From: a bacterium
Lineage (GTDB): Bacteria; Zhuqueibacterota; QNDG01; JAGLOF01
Assembly: GCA_016934955.1 (NCBI GenBank)
Contig: JAFGRY010000031.1
Location: 1 to 64,000 of the forward strand
DNA length: 64,000 nt
Reading direction: 5' to 3'
The translations under genes and the position numbers were made by a program. The notes under the pieces are model-generated. The model worked only from the letters and a program-made list of their open reading frames with translations. It ran no database searches and was not told the DNA's origin. Of this stretch, positions 1 to 9,400 are shown piece by piece (position 1 is the first letter of the stretch; each line of letters begins with the position of its first letter).

Positions 1-1
1 T

Positions 2-1975
2 CTGAACTTCGGCATTGATCAATCGAACCTCTATTCCAGCAAGTTTTTTGACGGTTGCCTGGATGAGGTGCGCATATACAGCAGAGTGTTATCGGCCGAT
101 GAGATAGATTCACTGTATACGGATTTCTCCAAGCCGAAAACTCCTCAGAATCTCACTGCCCAGTCTACAAACAGCCGGATTACGCTGCAATGGGACAGGA
201 ACGGGGAATACAATCTGCATAAATATAACATATATAGAAACACCTATCCTCCAGCAGCCACCCTCATCGACAGCGTGGTTGCCAGTTCACCGCCGGATAC
301 GTTCTATGTTGACACTGATGTGACGGAGGGCCAGCAGTATTATTACCGGATTACGGCTGTTGACAGTCTCAGCGTCGAGAGTGACTTTTCCGGAAATGTT
401 GTGACAAGGCCTGGCGGCGGACTGGTAGCCTACTACCCGTTCAACGGGAATGCTGATGATGAAAGCGGCAATAACCATGACGGCACCGTCACTGGACCGG
501 TCCTGACTGCAGACAAATTCGGTGAACCCGACTGTGCCTACAGTTTCGATGGCAGCAATGATTACATATCGATTCCGGACAACGCCGATCAGCGCATCAG
601 ACCGCCGCTGTCTATTGCTTTCTGGATCAATCCCGATGATTATTCAAGCAGTGGAAGATTTATCCTGAGCAAAGGTGACGCCGCGTTCCGACATTACTAT
701 TTTTCCATCAATACCGTCGGGGCGGTTACCTTCGGCGTTGAAGGATACGATCAGAACACCGTACTCAGCACAACCACCCTGAACACAAGCCGGTGGTATC
801 ATATTGTCGGCATACATGACGGATTCACCTTGAAGCTTTACGTCGACGGCAGTCTCGACAGCATGGAGACGGCGACCAATCTCGGCAATCCCAATCACAA
901 TCAATTTCTGAACTTCGGCATTGATCAATCGAACCTCTATTCCAGCAAGTTTTTTGACGGCCGCCTGGATGAGGTGCGCATATACAGTAAAGCGCTTTCA
1001 CTCCTGGAAATCGATACACTTTACAACGAGTTTTCCAAACCCTCAATCCCGCAGAATCTGGTTGCAGTGCCCGGTAACGGCCAGGTTAAAATCAGTTGGA
1101 ACGCGAATCCGGAAAACACCATTCACAAGTACAATATCTACCGTGATACGATTTCGCCTGCGGCGACGCTCATCGACAGCGTGGTGGCCGCATCACCGCC
1201 GGATACATTCTATACAGACACGGATGTAACGAACGGCCAGCACTACTATTACCGGATCAGCGCCGTTGACAGCTCCGGCCGCGAGAGCTCCATGTCAGCT
1301 GAAGCTGATGCGGTCCCTTCTGATGTAATTCAGGTGCAGGTTAAAGTGTTTCTCCAGGGCCCTTACAAAGCCGCCGGCGACACCATGACAGCGATCCTCT
1401 GCCCTGACAGCATGGATGTCATACCGCTCACCTCCCCTCACACCGAGGATGCCCGCATCGTCGCGGAGATTCCTTCCGGGATCACCGACTGGGTGCTGGT
1501 ACAGCTGCGCACCAGTAAAACCGGAGCCGCAGTCGTCTCCCGCAGCGCATTTCTGCGCAAAGACGGCTGCATCGTAGCCGATGACGGCAGCACGAATTAC
1601 ATCACGATGTCCGCCGATCCTGGAGATTATTTCATCGTCGTGCAGCACCGGAACCACCTGGCGGTGATGAGCGACGAAGTGCACACCCTGAGCATCGGTT
1701 CGTCCAGCCTCTATGATTTTACCACCGGCCTGGACAAGTATGAACAATCATATGCTGCCTTTCTGGAAGAAGGCGTCTACGGCATGTACGCGGGTGATGC
1801 GAATCACAATCAGCAGGTGCAGAACGATGATAAAAATGACTACTGGAAAATCCAGGTTGGGCTGGCGGGATACAGGTCCGCTGATTTCAGTCTCAACGGG
1901 CAGGTGCAGAATGATGATAAAAATGACATTTGGAAGCTGAATGTGGGAAAAGGATCACAGGTAATAGATCCCTGA
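2..1975 (+). CDS. LamG / fibronectin-III repeat surface protein with dockerin-like C-terminus (5' end outside window)
   Basis: The reading frame is open from the first complete codon, so this is the C-terminal 657 residues of a longer exported protein. Visible order: end of a LamG (concanavalin-like) domain (1-40), fibronectin type III (about 46-138), complete LamG (about 140-340), second fibronectin III (347-441), an unassigned beta-rich region (442-590), and two copies of a calcium-binding-like motif, DANHNQQVQNDDKND and its repeat at about 598-655, matching the Dx[ND]x[ND]xxVxxxD spacing of dockerin-type EF-hand loops. The LamG-FN3 unit repeats with a 906-bp period and is close to identical at DNA level in places (1-54 against 907-960). 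By family such modules bind glycans or proteins outside the cell; the ligand is unknown. No membrane anchor is seen at the C-terminus. The next gene on the same strand, 264 bp away, carries a cohesin-like domain. Confidence 0.85.
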   Translation: MNFGIDQSNLYSSKFFDGCLDEVRIYSRVLSADEIDSLYTDFSKPKTPQNLTAQSTNSRITLQWDRNGEYNLHKYNIYRNTYPPAATLIDSVVASSPPDTFYVDTDVTEGQQYYYRITAVDSLSVESDFSGNVVTRPGGGLVAYYPFNGNADDESGNNHDGTVTGPVLTADKFGEPDCAYSFDGSNDYISIPDNADQRIRPPLSIAFWINPDDYSSSGRFILSKGDAAFRHYYFSINTVGAVTFGVEGYDQNTVLSTTTLNTSRWYHIVGIHDGFTLKLYVDGSLDSMETATNLGNPNHNQFLNFGIDQSNLYSSKFFDGRLDEVRIYSKALSLLEIDTLYNEFSKPSIPQNLVAVPGNGQVKISWNANPENTIHKYNIYRDTISPAATLIDSVVAASPPDTFYTDTDVTNGQHYYYRISAVDSSGRESSMSAEADAVPSDVIQVQVKVFLQGPYKAAGDTMTAILCPDSMDVIPLTSPHTEDARIVAEIPSGITDWVLVQLRTSKTGAAVVSRSAFLRKDGCIVADDGSTNYITMSADPGDYFIVVQHRNHLAVMSDEVHTLSIGSSSLYDFTTGLDKYEQSYAAFLEEGVYGMYAGDANHNQQVQNDDKNDYWKIQVGLAGYRSADFSLNGQVQNDDKNDIWKLNVGKGSQVIDP

Positions 1976-2239
1976 AGTTTTATTCGGTGGGCAAAAGACA
2001 AACGTATAGCGGAAAATCGTGCCGATATAAACTCACTTTGAGGTGCAATAAGCATTAATAAGTTATTGGGTTAAGCTCACTGTGTTCTGTTGCCTTGCTG
2101 GAGTGATTTTTGCAATATATATTAGAAAGGGCAAAATACCCCAAAATTAACATTTTTCTTGACTTTTAACAGGAAAAAACTGATCTTTAAAAGTTAAGAT
2201 ATATTTAAATTTTGTTTTTAATTATACCTGGGGGTGCAT
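1976..2239 (+). other. AT-rich intergenic leader upstream of the cohesin-like gene
   Basis: The composition changes abruptly to AT-rich after the stop codon at 1975. A TTGACT hexamer lies at 2159-2164, but no good -10 element follows at 17 bp, so I call no promoter. The ribosome binding site of the next gene is a GGGGG run at 2230-2234. The low GC continues into the first half of the downstream coding region. No RNA gene recognised. Confidence 0.5.
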
Positions 2240-3379
2240 ATGAAAAAATTGTTACTATCTTCTTGTTTAGTGCTGATGCTATTACTCTCCGGGACAGTAT
2301 TCGGAGAAAGTATTACTTTTACATTTGCCAATGGGCAGATAACGGGTTCTGGACCATTTTATTATGAATTTGATGTAATGGTACAAGCTGGTTCAGCAGG
2401 AACAAAAATTGGTGATTCCCAAGCTTATATTAATTATAATACTACTGCATTTGGATCCGGTATTGTCGGAGCAGGTAAAGTCACTGTCACGCCTGGTGCT
2501 CTTATGACCGGTACTTATTATGTGGCACCATCAACTGCCGACAACACCGCCGCAAGATTGGCAATAACTTTTGATTATTTTTATGAATTAGGTGGTGCAA
2601 GCAACGGCAATGACTTACCAGCGACACCCACCCAATGGGCACATGTAAAAATTGAGATTGCCAATACTGCTTCTTCCTCTGGATTGACTTTCGAAAGTGC
2701 TCTAATGACCGATCAAGAATATGAATCTGATGATGCGACGAAATACTCCCCCGTTACCGCCACCGACACCGACGACACCTCCCTCCCCGTGACCATGAGT
2801 ACCTTCACGGCCACGGCCAGCGAGCAGGAAGGCGTGACCATCAGCTGGCGCACCGAGAGTGAAGTCAACACCGCCGGCTTCAACGTGCTGCGCAGCCAGG
2901 GCGGCAACGGCACCTGGTCGAAGCTGAACGGTACGCTCATCCCCGGACAGGGCAACAGCTCCGCGGGCATGGATTACAGCTATATCGACAGAGATGTGCG
3001 GGAAGGCATCGAGTACTGGTACAAAGTTGAAGAAGTCTCAACCGACGACCAGATCACCGTCTACGGCCCGATCAGCGTCATGGGCGTGAACGCGGTTCCG
3101 GCCGAGTTCTCCCTTTCCCAGAACTACCCCAACCCCTTCAACCCCGAGACCAGCTTCAAGTACATGGTCGCCGAAGACGCTGACGTGACCATCGGCGTCT
3201 ACAATCTGCTCGGCAAAGAGATCAAACGGATCGTCTCAGGCCGTCAGCCCGCCGGCTACTACGCCGCCACCTGGACCGGCGTCGACAATACGGGACGCAG
3301 CGTCGCCAGCGGCATCTACTTTATCCGCATGCAGGCCGACAACTTCCAGATGGTGCGGAAGATATCGCTTATGCGGTAA
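2240..3379 (+). CDS. Exported cohesin-like protein with FlgD-like (type IX-style) C-terminal sorting domain
   Basis: 379 residues. The ATG at 2240 follows a GGGGG ribosome site and begins a signal peptide (MKKLLLSSCLVLMLLLSGTVFG). Residues 22-165 form a beta-rich domain resembling cohesin-type sandwiches (IGDSQAYINYN, LAITFDYF); 170-285 are fibronectin-III-like (ISWRTESEVNTAGFNVLRS); 290-379 are a FlgD-like terminal domain (NYPNPFNPETS, ending GIYFIRMQADNFQMVRKISL), the module used in many FCB genomes for secretion and cell-surface attachment. DNA composition switches at about 2740 (residue 167): the first half is AT-rich with A/T-ending codons, the second GC-rich like the rest of the window, so the gene looks assembled from two sources. 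A hairpin with a T-run follows. The cohesin assignment is inference from fold-like pattern, not a certain match. Confidence 0.85.
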   Translation: MKKLLLSSCLVLMLLLSGTVFGESITFTFANGQITGSGPFYYEFDVMVQAGSAGTKIGDSQAYINYNTTAFGSGIVGAGKVTVTPGALMTGTYYVAPSTADNTAARLAITFDYFYELGGASNGNDLPATPTQWAHVKIEIANTASSSGLTFESALMTDQEYESDDATKYSPVTATDTDDTSLPVTMSTFTATASEQEGVTISWRTESEVNTAGFNVLRSQGGNGTWSKLNGTLIPGQGNSSAGMDYSYIDRDVREGIEYWYKVEEVSTDDQITVYGPISVMGVNAVPAEFSLSQNYPNPFNPETSFKYMVAEDADVTIGVYNLLGKEIKRIVSGRQPAGYYAATWTGVDNTGRSVASGIYFIRMQADNFQMVRKISLMR

Positions 3380-3394
3380 CCACGAAAATGTCGG

Positions 3395-3432
3395 AAAAGG
3401 GGCTGCCGAAGAATGGCTGCCCCTTTTTTTTT
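3395..3432 (+). terminator. Rho-independent terminator
   Basis: Arms GGGGCTGCC (3399-3407) and GGCTGCCCC (3415-3423), with one internal mismatch, extended by A/T pairs and followed by a run of nine T. It lies 20 bp after the stop of the FlgD-tailed protein gene. Confidence 0.85.
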
Positions 3433-3439
3433 ACCTTCT

Positions 3440-3692
3440 TATGAACTCCAACGAAAGACACGAAATTCACTAAAATTAAAAGAGATAAAAATATGCCGTG
3501 AGGGTCGGTATCGGTATCGCAGTCGCGATCGCTTATCGGTGAACGGCCTTGTGACTAAATGACCTTGTGACAAGTCCTGCGGACTTGTCACAAGGTCCGA
3601 CATTTTCGTAATTTCCGTGTCCTTCGTTGGAAAACAATGGGGTTGCAGGGCCGGGTCCGGCCTCCAGTCCCCGGCCTCCGGCCTCCCGCTTC
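3440..3692. repeat. Composite intergenic repeat, copy 1
   Basis: This 315-bp gap between convergent genes has no coding content. It holds CCAACGAAAGACACGAAATT (from 3448) and, in opposite orientation, AATTTCCGTGTCCTTCGTTGG (3610-3630, 20 of its bases matching the inverse of the first with a one-base shift), so the segment is bounded by inverted copies of one word. Between them is a perfect 17-bp inverted repeat with a TGC loop (3561-3597). To the right comes a GC-rich C/G stretch with short direct repeats (GGCCTCC). Copies 2 and 3, at 13440-13637 and 16510-16915, share this order. Origin and function unknown; a non-autonomous mobile element or RNA processing element are possibilities. Confidence 0.6.
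3561..3597. repeat. Perfect 17-bp inverted repeat
   Basis: GACCTTGTGACAAGTCC (3561-3577), loop TGC, then the exact reverse complement (3581-3597). No T-run follows, so it is not an ordinary terminator. A partial extra copy of the arm (GGCCTTGTGAC) sits at 3545-3555. Confidence 0.9.
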
Positions 3693-3694
3693 CG

Positions 3695-6085
3695 TTACTT
3701 CAAATTCTCCTCAAACAACTTAAAGATCCGTCTGTACTCATCCGTCCACGACGACGGCTCGGTAAACCCGTGGTTCTCCACCGGGTACACCGCCAGCTCC
3801 CAGTTCTCCTTGCCCAGCTCGATCAGCCGCTGGGTGAGCCGCACAATATCCTGAAAGTGGACATTGGTGTCGACCATGCCGTGACACATGAGCAGGGCGC
3901 CCTTGAGGCCCTCGGCGAAGTAGATCGGTGAGCTGCGCACGTAGGCGAGGCTGTCCGCGACCGGCGTGTTGAGGATGTCCGCGGTGTAGCTGTGGTGGTA
4001 GTGGGCCCAGTCGGTAACTGACCGCAGAGCCGCGCCGGCGGCGAACACCTCCGGCTCGGTGAAGAGCGCCATGAGGGTAATGAACCCGCCGTACGAGCCC
4101 CCGTAGATACCGATGCGCTGCGGGTCCACACCGCACGATTCGGCGAGGTACTTCGCGCCGTCAACCTGGTCGCTCAGGTCCTTGCCGCCCATGTGCCGGT
4201 AGATGGCGGTGCGCCAGTCCCGGCCGTAGCCGGCGCTGCCCCGGTAGTCGATGTCCAGCACCGTGTATCCGTGATCCACGAGAAGATTGTGGAACATGTA
4301 CTCGTGAGAATAACTGGACCACCACTTGTGGGCGTTCTGCAGGTAACCGGCTCCGTGCACGAAAATCACTCCGGGACCGTCTGAAACGGGCACCTCCGGC
4401 CGGTACAGGCGGGCGTGCACTTCGGCGCCGTCGGAGGCGGTGAACGTAATGTATTCCGGGATCCGCCAGGGATAGGCGAGAAACTCCTCGCTCAAAGAGC
4501 GGGTCACCCGGCGCGCGGCCGCTCCCGGCTTGTTGGGCATGACGTAGAGCTCCCAGGGCCGGTTGGCGGTCGAATAGCGCACTGCCAGCGTTTTCTCGTC
4601 CGGGGAAAGGACCACTTCGTGAGCGCCGTCACCGGCGGTGATCCGGATCATGGGGCCGCCGTGCAGCGGCATGCGGTAGAAATGGCGCACACCGGAATGC
4701 TCCCTGTTTGCGGTGAAATACCAGAATTTTTTATCCCGGGACAGTTGAGGACCGTAGATCTCGAAAGGACCGGAAGTGAGCGCCTGTTTCTTGCCGGTCT
4801 CGGCATTGACCGTATAGAGATGGGACCAGCCGCTCTCTTCCGACTGGAACCAGACGGAGCGATTGTCCGGCATCCAGCCCAGGCCGCCGCCCCAGCCGCC
4901 GGTTCCCGGTCCGCCGATCCAGGCTTCGTCATGCTGATGGTCCAGCACCTGCAGGGCCGCGGTTTCGGGATGGATGAGCACGATCCAGCGGTCCTTGCTG
5001 TCCTGTGAGTAGACGGACATGGCGGCATAGCGCCCGTCATCCGACCAGACGGGTGACGTATAGGTTACGCCCTCGTAGGGTTTGGTAATTTTATTCTTGG
5101 TATCGTCTGAGGGAACGGCCTTTTCGGCCAGGTAGCCGGGAAGCCGGCCGTATCCCGGCAGCGTCGCGGGATCTGCATACCTGACCGTGTCCCCCCCGAT
5201 ATCATAGATGCCGAAGCGATAGGATCCGGCCGGGCCGCCCACCTTTGAATGGGCGGGGATATCCTCTGTGTATCCCGATTCGGTGACATAATCGGGTACG
5301 ATGGTCCGTTTGTCTCCCTCGGCCCGTTTTGCGAGGGTGAAGTACACATACGCTTCGTCCGGGCTCAGATCCAGGCTGCCGACGCGGCTGCCGTCGAGGG
5401 CTATGGACAGGGGGCGTTCCGCTTCCGGCATCACCTCCCCGGCGGCTTCCCGCGCTTCCCGGCGGGCTTTTCTCTCCGTGAGCACGATGCTCAGTCCGGT
5501 TGCCTGCTCCCGCAGCCACTCCTCCTGCGCGGACAGGCCCCCGCCTCGCCGGCGTCTCGCGCCGCCTTCCCGGTCGTCGCTGAAATCGGTGATCTGGGCG
5601 AGGGTTCCCCTGCCGCGGTCGAGGATGTAGAGATTGCCCTGCATTTCAAAAACGATCTTCTCCTCGTCCCGGCAGTAACGGGGTGACGACTCATTCGCCG
5701 CGGTCGCTGTCAGCTGCTTTTCCTTCCCGCTCCCGACTTCCCGCTCATATATATCTCCGAACCGGGTGAAAAGGACCCTCGTCCGGTCTTTACTGTAGAC
5801 AACACCCCTGAACCCGGGCAGGAGCGCCTGTTCGGCCAGGGTCACTTTTTCCGGATTGCCGCCCGCTGGATCCACCGCATAGAGGGAATCGTCAGGCGCG
5901 TTCTCGGGATTCCAGGTGAAGTAGATCCTGGATGCGTCCAGCGCCCAGAAGGGTCTGCCCGGGGAGCTGCCGATCCAGGCCTGGTCACGCATGATCCCGG
6001 CCACGGTCAGTTCCGGTCTGTCCTGGGCATGTAAAGAAAGAATGAATAGAAGGGATAGTGTACAGGCTGCTTTCCATGGTTTCAT
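3695..6085 (-). CDS. Exported S9-family prolyl oligopeptidase / dipeptidyl-peptidase-like
   Basis: 796 residues. The ATG at 6085 has an AAGGAG site and gives a signal peptide (MKPWKAACTLSLLFILSLHAQ); an upstream in-frame start would lose both. Residues 25-520 form a TolB/DPP4-like beta-propeller with SPDG-type blade motifs; 540-796 are the alpha/beta-hydrolase domain. The catalytic triad is visible: Ser664 in GIYGGSYGG, Asp739 in HGMVDTNVH, His772 in VENHGF. By family these enzymes remove dipeptides or cleave short peptides, often after proline; here periplasmic or extracellular. It is the last gene of a minus-strand peptidase cluster (M28, Tricorn, S9), 143 bp after the Tricorn gene, an order suggesting stepwise peptide degradation. 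Confidence 0.95.
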   Translation of the reverse strand: MKPWKAACTLSLLFILSLHAQDRPELTVAGIMRDQAWIGSSPGRPFWALDASRIYFTWNPENAPDDSLYAVDPAGGNPEKVTLAEQALLPGFRGVVYSKDRTRVLFTRFGDIYEREVGSGKEKQLTATAANESSPRYCRDEEKIVFEMQGNLYILDRGRGTLAQITDFSDDREGGARRRRGGGLSAQEEWLREQATGLSIVLTERKARREAREAAGEVMPEAERPLSIALDGSRVGSLDLSPDEAYVYFTLAKRAEGDKRTIVPDYVTESGYTEDIPAHSKVGGPAGSYRFGIYDIGGDTVRYADPATLPGYGRLPGYLAEKAVPSDDTKNKITKPYEGVTYTSPVWSDDGRYAAMSVYSQDSKDRWIVLIHPETAALQVLDHQHDEAWIGGPGTGGWGGGLGWMPDNRSVWFQSEESGWSHLYTVNAETGKKQALTSGPFEIYGPQLSRDKKFWYFTANREHSGVRHFYRMPLHGGPMIRITAGDGAHEVVLSPDEKTLAVRYSTANRPWELYVMPNKPGAAARRVTRSLSEEFLAYPWRIPEYITFTASDGAEVHARLYRPEVPVSDGPGVIFVHGAGYLQNAHKWWSSYSHEYMFHNLLVDHGYTVLDIDYRGSAGYGRDWRTAIYRHMGGKDLSDQVDGAKYLAESCGVDPQRIGIYGGSYGGFITLMALFTEPEVFAAGAALRSVTDWAHYHHSYTADILNTPVADSLAYVRSSPIYFAEGLKGALLMCHGMVDTNVHFQDIVRLTQRLIELGKENWELAVYPVENHGFTEPSSWTDEYRRIFKLFEENLK

Positions 6086-6172
6086 GGGTATTCTCCTTTT
6101 ATTCCAGTCCTGATAACGGTTGTCACCAATCCGGGGAAGAGTGCAGAACGAGGGGAAAGCCCTCAAATATGT

Positions 6173-6201
6173 ATCGCCCGGAGGGACATCCCCCGGGCGA
6201 T
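6173..6201. repeat. Inverted repeat between S9 and Tricorn genes
   Basis: ATCGCCCGG (6173-6181) and CCGGGCGAT (6193-6201) around an 11-base loop. No T-run on either strand, so it may be an mRNA-stabilising or processing hairpin inside the operon. It is followed at 6211-6235 by AT-rich direct repeats of AATTAATAATT type. Confidence 0.6.
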
Positions 6202-6228
6202 TGACATTCATAATTAATAATTAATAAT

Positions 6229-9200
6229 TCATAATTTCGAGAGTATCACCTCGACCGCTTTATCCAGCTGCGGATCGCTCCCCTGCAGGTCATCATTGAG
6301 CGTATTGATCACCATGATATCCGGCCTGCAGCCTCCGTGGGTCTCCAGATCCGTCCCGTCCAGGGAATAGCACCCCCAGAAAGGCAGCCGGAAGTAACCG
6401 CCGTTCATCAGCCGGGCGCCGGTGGTAAAGATGAGCCATCCGTACGTGGTGTTGCCGACCACCGGCCCCCGCTTCAGGGCCTTGAACCCCGCCGTGGTCA
6501 TCTCGCCGTCACTGAGCGTCACTTCATTGGTGATCAGCACCACGGGCTTGCCGGCGAAACCGAAGGTCGATTGGGTGGATTCTTCCATACCCCGCACCCG
6601 CCATTTGCCGTACACCGGTTTCACCAGGGCGTTGAGCACCCGGTCATGCACATTCCCGCCCATATTGTAGCGCAGATCGAGAATAAGCCCCTCTCTCGGC
6701 ACCGCGTCCCGCTCCAGCTCTTTGAGGAACCGTTCCAGGTCGCCGCCGCCCATGGCGCTCATGTAGATGTAGGCGACCCGGTCGCCGGTCATCTTCTTCA
6801 CGGCAGCGCGATTTGATCTGATCCACTCCTCACGGACAAGTTCGCTCTCCGCGCCGGAGGATATGGCCTCAACCGGGACGCTGACATTCCGGTCCAGGGA
6901 GACGCTTTTGAATACGAGCGTGAGCCTCTTGTTGAGCGTACCGTTGAACTGTTTCCAGATGTTGACCGCCGGGTCGACCTCGCTGCCGTTGATCGACAGC
7001 AGCCGGTCACCGGCTCTCACGCTGTCCCGGTGCATCCACAGGGGCCCGTCCCGAAGGAGCCTTTCCACCTGCACCGCTGAACCGGTTTTCCAGATGACAC
7101 CGCAGTGGCCGGTGGGTTCTTCGGTGCGGAACCCGCCGCCCGGACCGCTGATGCCGGTATGGGATGAGTTGAGGTGCCCGATCAGCTGATTGGCGTATTC
7201 GCAGAAATCCTCATCGCACCGGACCTGCTCCAGTACGGGCATGTATTTCTCGTAGAGCGCTTTCCAGTCCGCGTTATGATGTCCGGGATCGTAGTAATAG
7301 TATTCCAGGGTGTAGTAGAGTTCTCCCAGTGCCTGCCGGTAGTCATCGGTCCTGTCGACCTCGATGCTGGTGGTGAAGGAAACCGATTCACTCTTCTTCC
7401 CGGCAAGATCGATGCGGCCGATCCTGCCCGAGGAGAGGTAATAGATGGCTTTGCCTTTGGGGTCGAGGCTGAGGGAAGACGGGGAGGTGACATCGGGCAC
7501 AAAGGGTTTGTACTGCCCCCGTCCCTTCTTTTTCAGGGTCGTCTCCCAGAAATGGCTTTTCCCGTCGATATTGGTGACAAAATAAACAGTCGCCGTATCT
7601 CTCGGTGAAAGGATGAAGGACCGGTCGTCACCGAGCGTGTTCGTTACCCGTACGGTCTGCAGGTCGATGTTGTCGAGCCGGAACGTGACCAGGGCGGTAT
7701 CTCCCTTCTCCCCCGCGGGATCATCCTTTTTCCTCTCCTTTTTTTCCGCGGATTGTTTCTCATCCGTTTTAAAAAGCGCCTCGAACTCATCCTCTTTGAA
7801 CTCGGGTGTTTCAGGGGCGAAATGCAGCTGGTAGATATCCCATTTACCGGTGAACTCAGGGAAACTGTGCCCGCTGCGGTTGGAGGTAAAGAGCATGAAT
7901 TTCCCGTTCGGGGACCAGACAGGATTGCTCTCGTCATAAGCGGTATCGGTCAGTTTGACCCGGCTGCCGTCGTCAACGGACACGGCGAAAATATCACGCT
8001 GGCCGTTCACCACTTCGACCATAGCCACGTACCGGCTGTCCGGAGACCAGGAGGCGTCATCACCGAACCGGCCGCCGAAATTGCCTTCGGCAAGCAGCCG
8101 GTCGCCGCTGCCGTCGGGTTTGATCAGCCGGTATTCCCGGGGACCGCTGGCATAGAGAATATAGGCGCCATCGGGTGAAAGACGCGGATTCAGGACATCC
8201 GTTTCGGTTGCAGTCAGCTGTTTCGGCTTTTCAAGACCCAGCGCGTCGCGGCTGTAGAGATTGGGAAGGGCGTTGTCGTCGGCAATATAGATCACCCGCC
8301 TGCTTTCCCTGTCCCAGATCACGCTGCTCTCCTTCCAGGGACTCTCGGTGATATTCCGGGCATAGCCGCCGTCGTTCCCGAGGATAAAAATATCGCCCCG
8401 CACCACAGCGGCGATTTTTTTCCCGTCCGGAGAGACGGCGTATTCGCTGACCGGTTCATTTTTCAGAAAACGCCGCGTGTTCTCCTTGCGTTCCGACGGC
8501 GCTTCCAGGGGCACCGGCTTCGAACGTCCCCCGGTGAGGTCGGTGATCCAGATGCCGAAATTGCGTTCGTACACGGCCCAGGGAGCGGCTGAGGCAAGGG
8601 ACAGATAGCGGGCGTCACCCTCCCTGAAACCGGTAACCCGTGTCTCGTCACCGCCGGCCGCGTCAACTTTCCAGATGTTGTAGGTGCCGTTCCTGTCACT
8701 CAGGAAGTATACCGACGCGCCGTCGCGGCTCCAGCAGGGCCAGAAGCTGTTGCTCGGATCGGAAACCAGCTCACGGGAACTCAGGTCAGCCAGGGACAGC
8801 GCGATAATTTTCGCGCTGTTGGCTCCCCGGTACCCCTTGCGCCAGTGGAAACGGTTTTCCATGCCGGAAGCGAATACGAGCGTCTTCCCGTCCGGACTCA
8901 GCGTCGCGTCATAGGGCCAGGACCAGTAGGTATCCAGCAGCGGTGCGGGATTCCCGCCCGCCGCCGGTATGGAAAAGATACTTGAGGATGAGGACCGGTT
9001 CGACTGGAAGAGAACCCGTTTTCCGTCAGGCGACCAGCCCGTAGCCTCGTCATTGCTGCTGTGAAAGGTGAGCTGAACGGGATCGCCACCCCCTGATGAG
9101 ATCAGATACAGATCGTTGTTGCCCGAACGGTTCGATGTAAAAACGATCTGTGTCCCGTCGGGTGACCAGTGCGGACGGTAATCATAGGCCGCGTGATCCG

Positions 9201-9381
9201 TTATCCGCAGGGCGCGCCCCCCTTCCCTGCCGGCGATCCAGATGTCGCCCATATAGGAAAAGGCGATTTTTGTTCCGTCCGGCGACAGGGACGGATAACG
9301 GGCGCCGACCAGATCCTTCGCGCTCAGGGACAGAGGGATCGCAGACAGGAAAACAAGCAGCAGATATATCCGTTTATTCAT
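6229..9381 (-). CDS. Exported Tricorn-family protease 1
   Basis: 1050 residues. An ATG at 9387 also exists, but the GGAAGGAG site ends one base before it; the ATG at 9381 has 7-base spacing and begins a clean signal peptide (MNKRIYLLLVFLSAIPLSLSA). Residues 20-660 are WD/TolB-like propeller blades (repeated SPDG, SWSPDSRYVA). They are followed by the C1 helical region, a PDZ domain (about 770-850, DRLLSINGSEV) and the C2 S41-type core. His741 (LNSSHTG) and Ser957 (LSDGEM) match the catalytic pair His746/Ser965 of Thermoplasma Tricorn; the Glu in LETHGGCRPDI fits the third position. Tricorn is cytosolic in archaea; a signal peptide implies periplasmic action here. It starts 20 bp after the M28 gene, so the two are co-transcribed. 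A second homologue lies at 31062-34298. Confidence 0.93.
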   Translation of the reverse strand: MNKRIYLLLVFLSAIPLSLSAKDLVGARYPSLSPDGTKIAFSYMGDIWIAGREGGRALRITDHAAYDYRPHWSPDGTQIVFTSNRSGNNDLYLISSGGGDPVQLTFHSSNDEATGWSPDGKRVLFQSNRSSSSSIFSIPAAGGNPAPLLDTYWSWPYDATLSPDGKTLVFASGMENRFHWRKGYRGANSAKIIALSLADLSSRELVSDPSNSFWPCWSRDGASVYFLSDRNGTYNIWKVDAAGGDETRVTGFREGDARYLSLASAAPWAVYERNFGIWITDLTGGRSKPVPLEAPSERKENTRRFLKNEPVSEYAVSPDGKKIAAVVRGDIFILGNDGGYARNITESPWKESSVIWDRESRRVIYIADDNALPNLYSRDALGLEKPKQLTATETDVLNPRLSPDGAYILYASGPREYRLIKPDGSGDRLLAEGNFGGRFGDDASWSPDSRYVAMVEVVNGQRDIFAVSVDDGSRVKLTDTAYDESNPVWSPNGKFMLFTSNRSGHSFPEFTGKWDIYQLHFAPETPEFKEDEFEALFKTDEKQSAEKKERKKDDPAGEKGDTALVTFRLDNIDLQTVRVTNTLGDDRSFILSPRDTATVYFVTNIDGKSHFWETTLKKKGRGQYKPFVPDVTSPSSLSLDPKGKAIYYLSSGRIGRIDLAGKKSESVSFTTSIEVDRTDDYRQALGELYYTLEYYYYDPGHHNADWKALYEKYMPVLEQVRCDEDFCEYANQLIGHLNSSHTGISGPGGGFRTEEPTGHCGVIWKTGSAVQVERLLRDGPLWMHRDSVRAGDRLLSINGSEVDPAVNIWKQFNGTLNKRLTLVFKSVSLDRNVSVPVEAISSGAESELVREEWIRSNRAAVKKMTGDRVAYIYMSAMGGGDLERFLKELERDAVPREGLILDLRYNMGGNVHDRVLNALVKPVYGKWRVRGMEESTQSTFGFAGKPVVLITNEVTLSDGEMTTAGFKALKRGPVVGNTTYGWLIFTTGARLMNGGYFRLPFWGCYSLDGTDLETHGGCRPDIMVINTLNDDLQGSDPQLDKAVEVILSKL

Positions 9382-9400
9382 CTCCATACTCCTTCCTGTG

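Noticed and set aside
2159..2187. Promoter for the cohesin-like gene starting at TTGACT
   Set aside because: The hexamer 17 bp downstream is GATCTT, a poor -10 box compared with the other promoters in the window.
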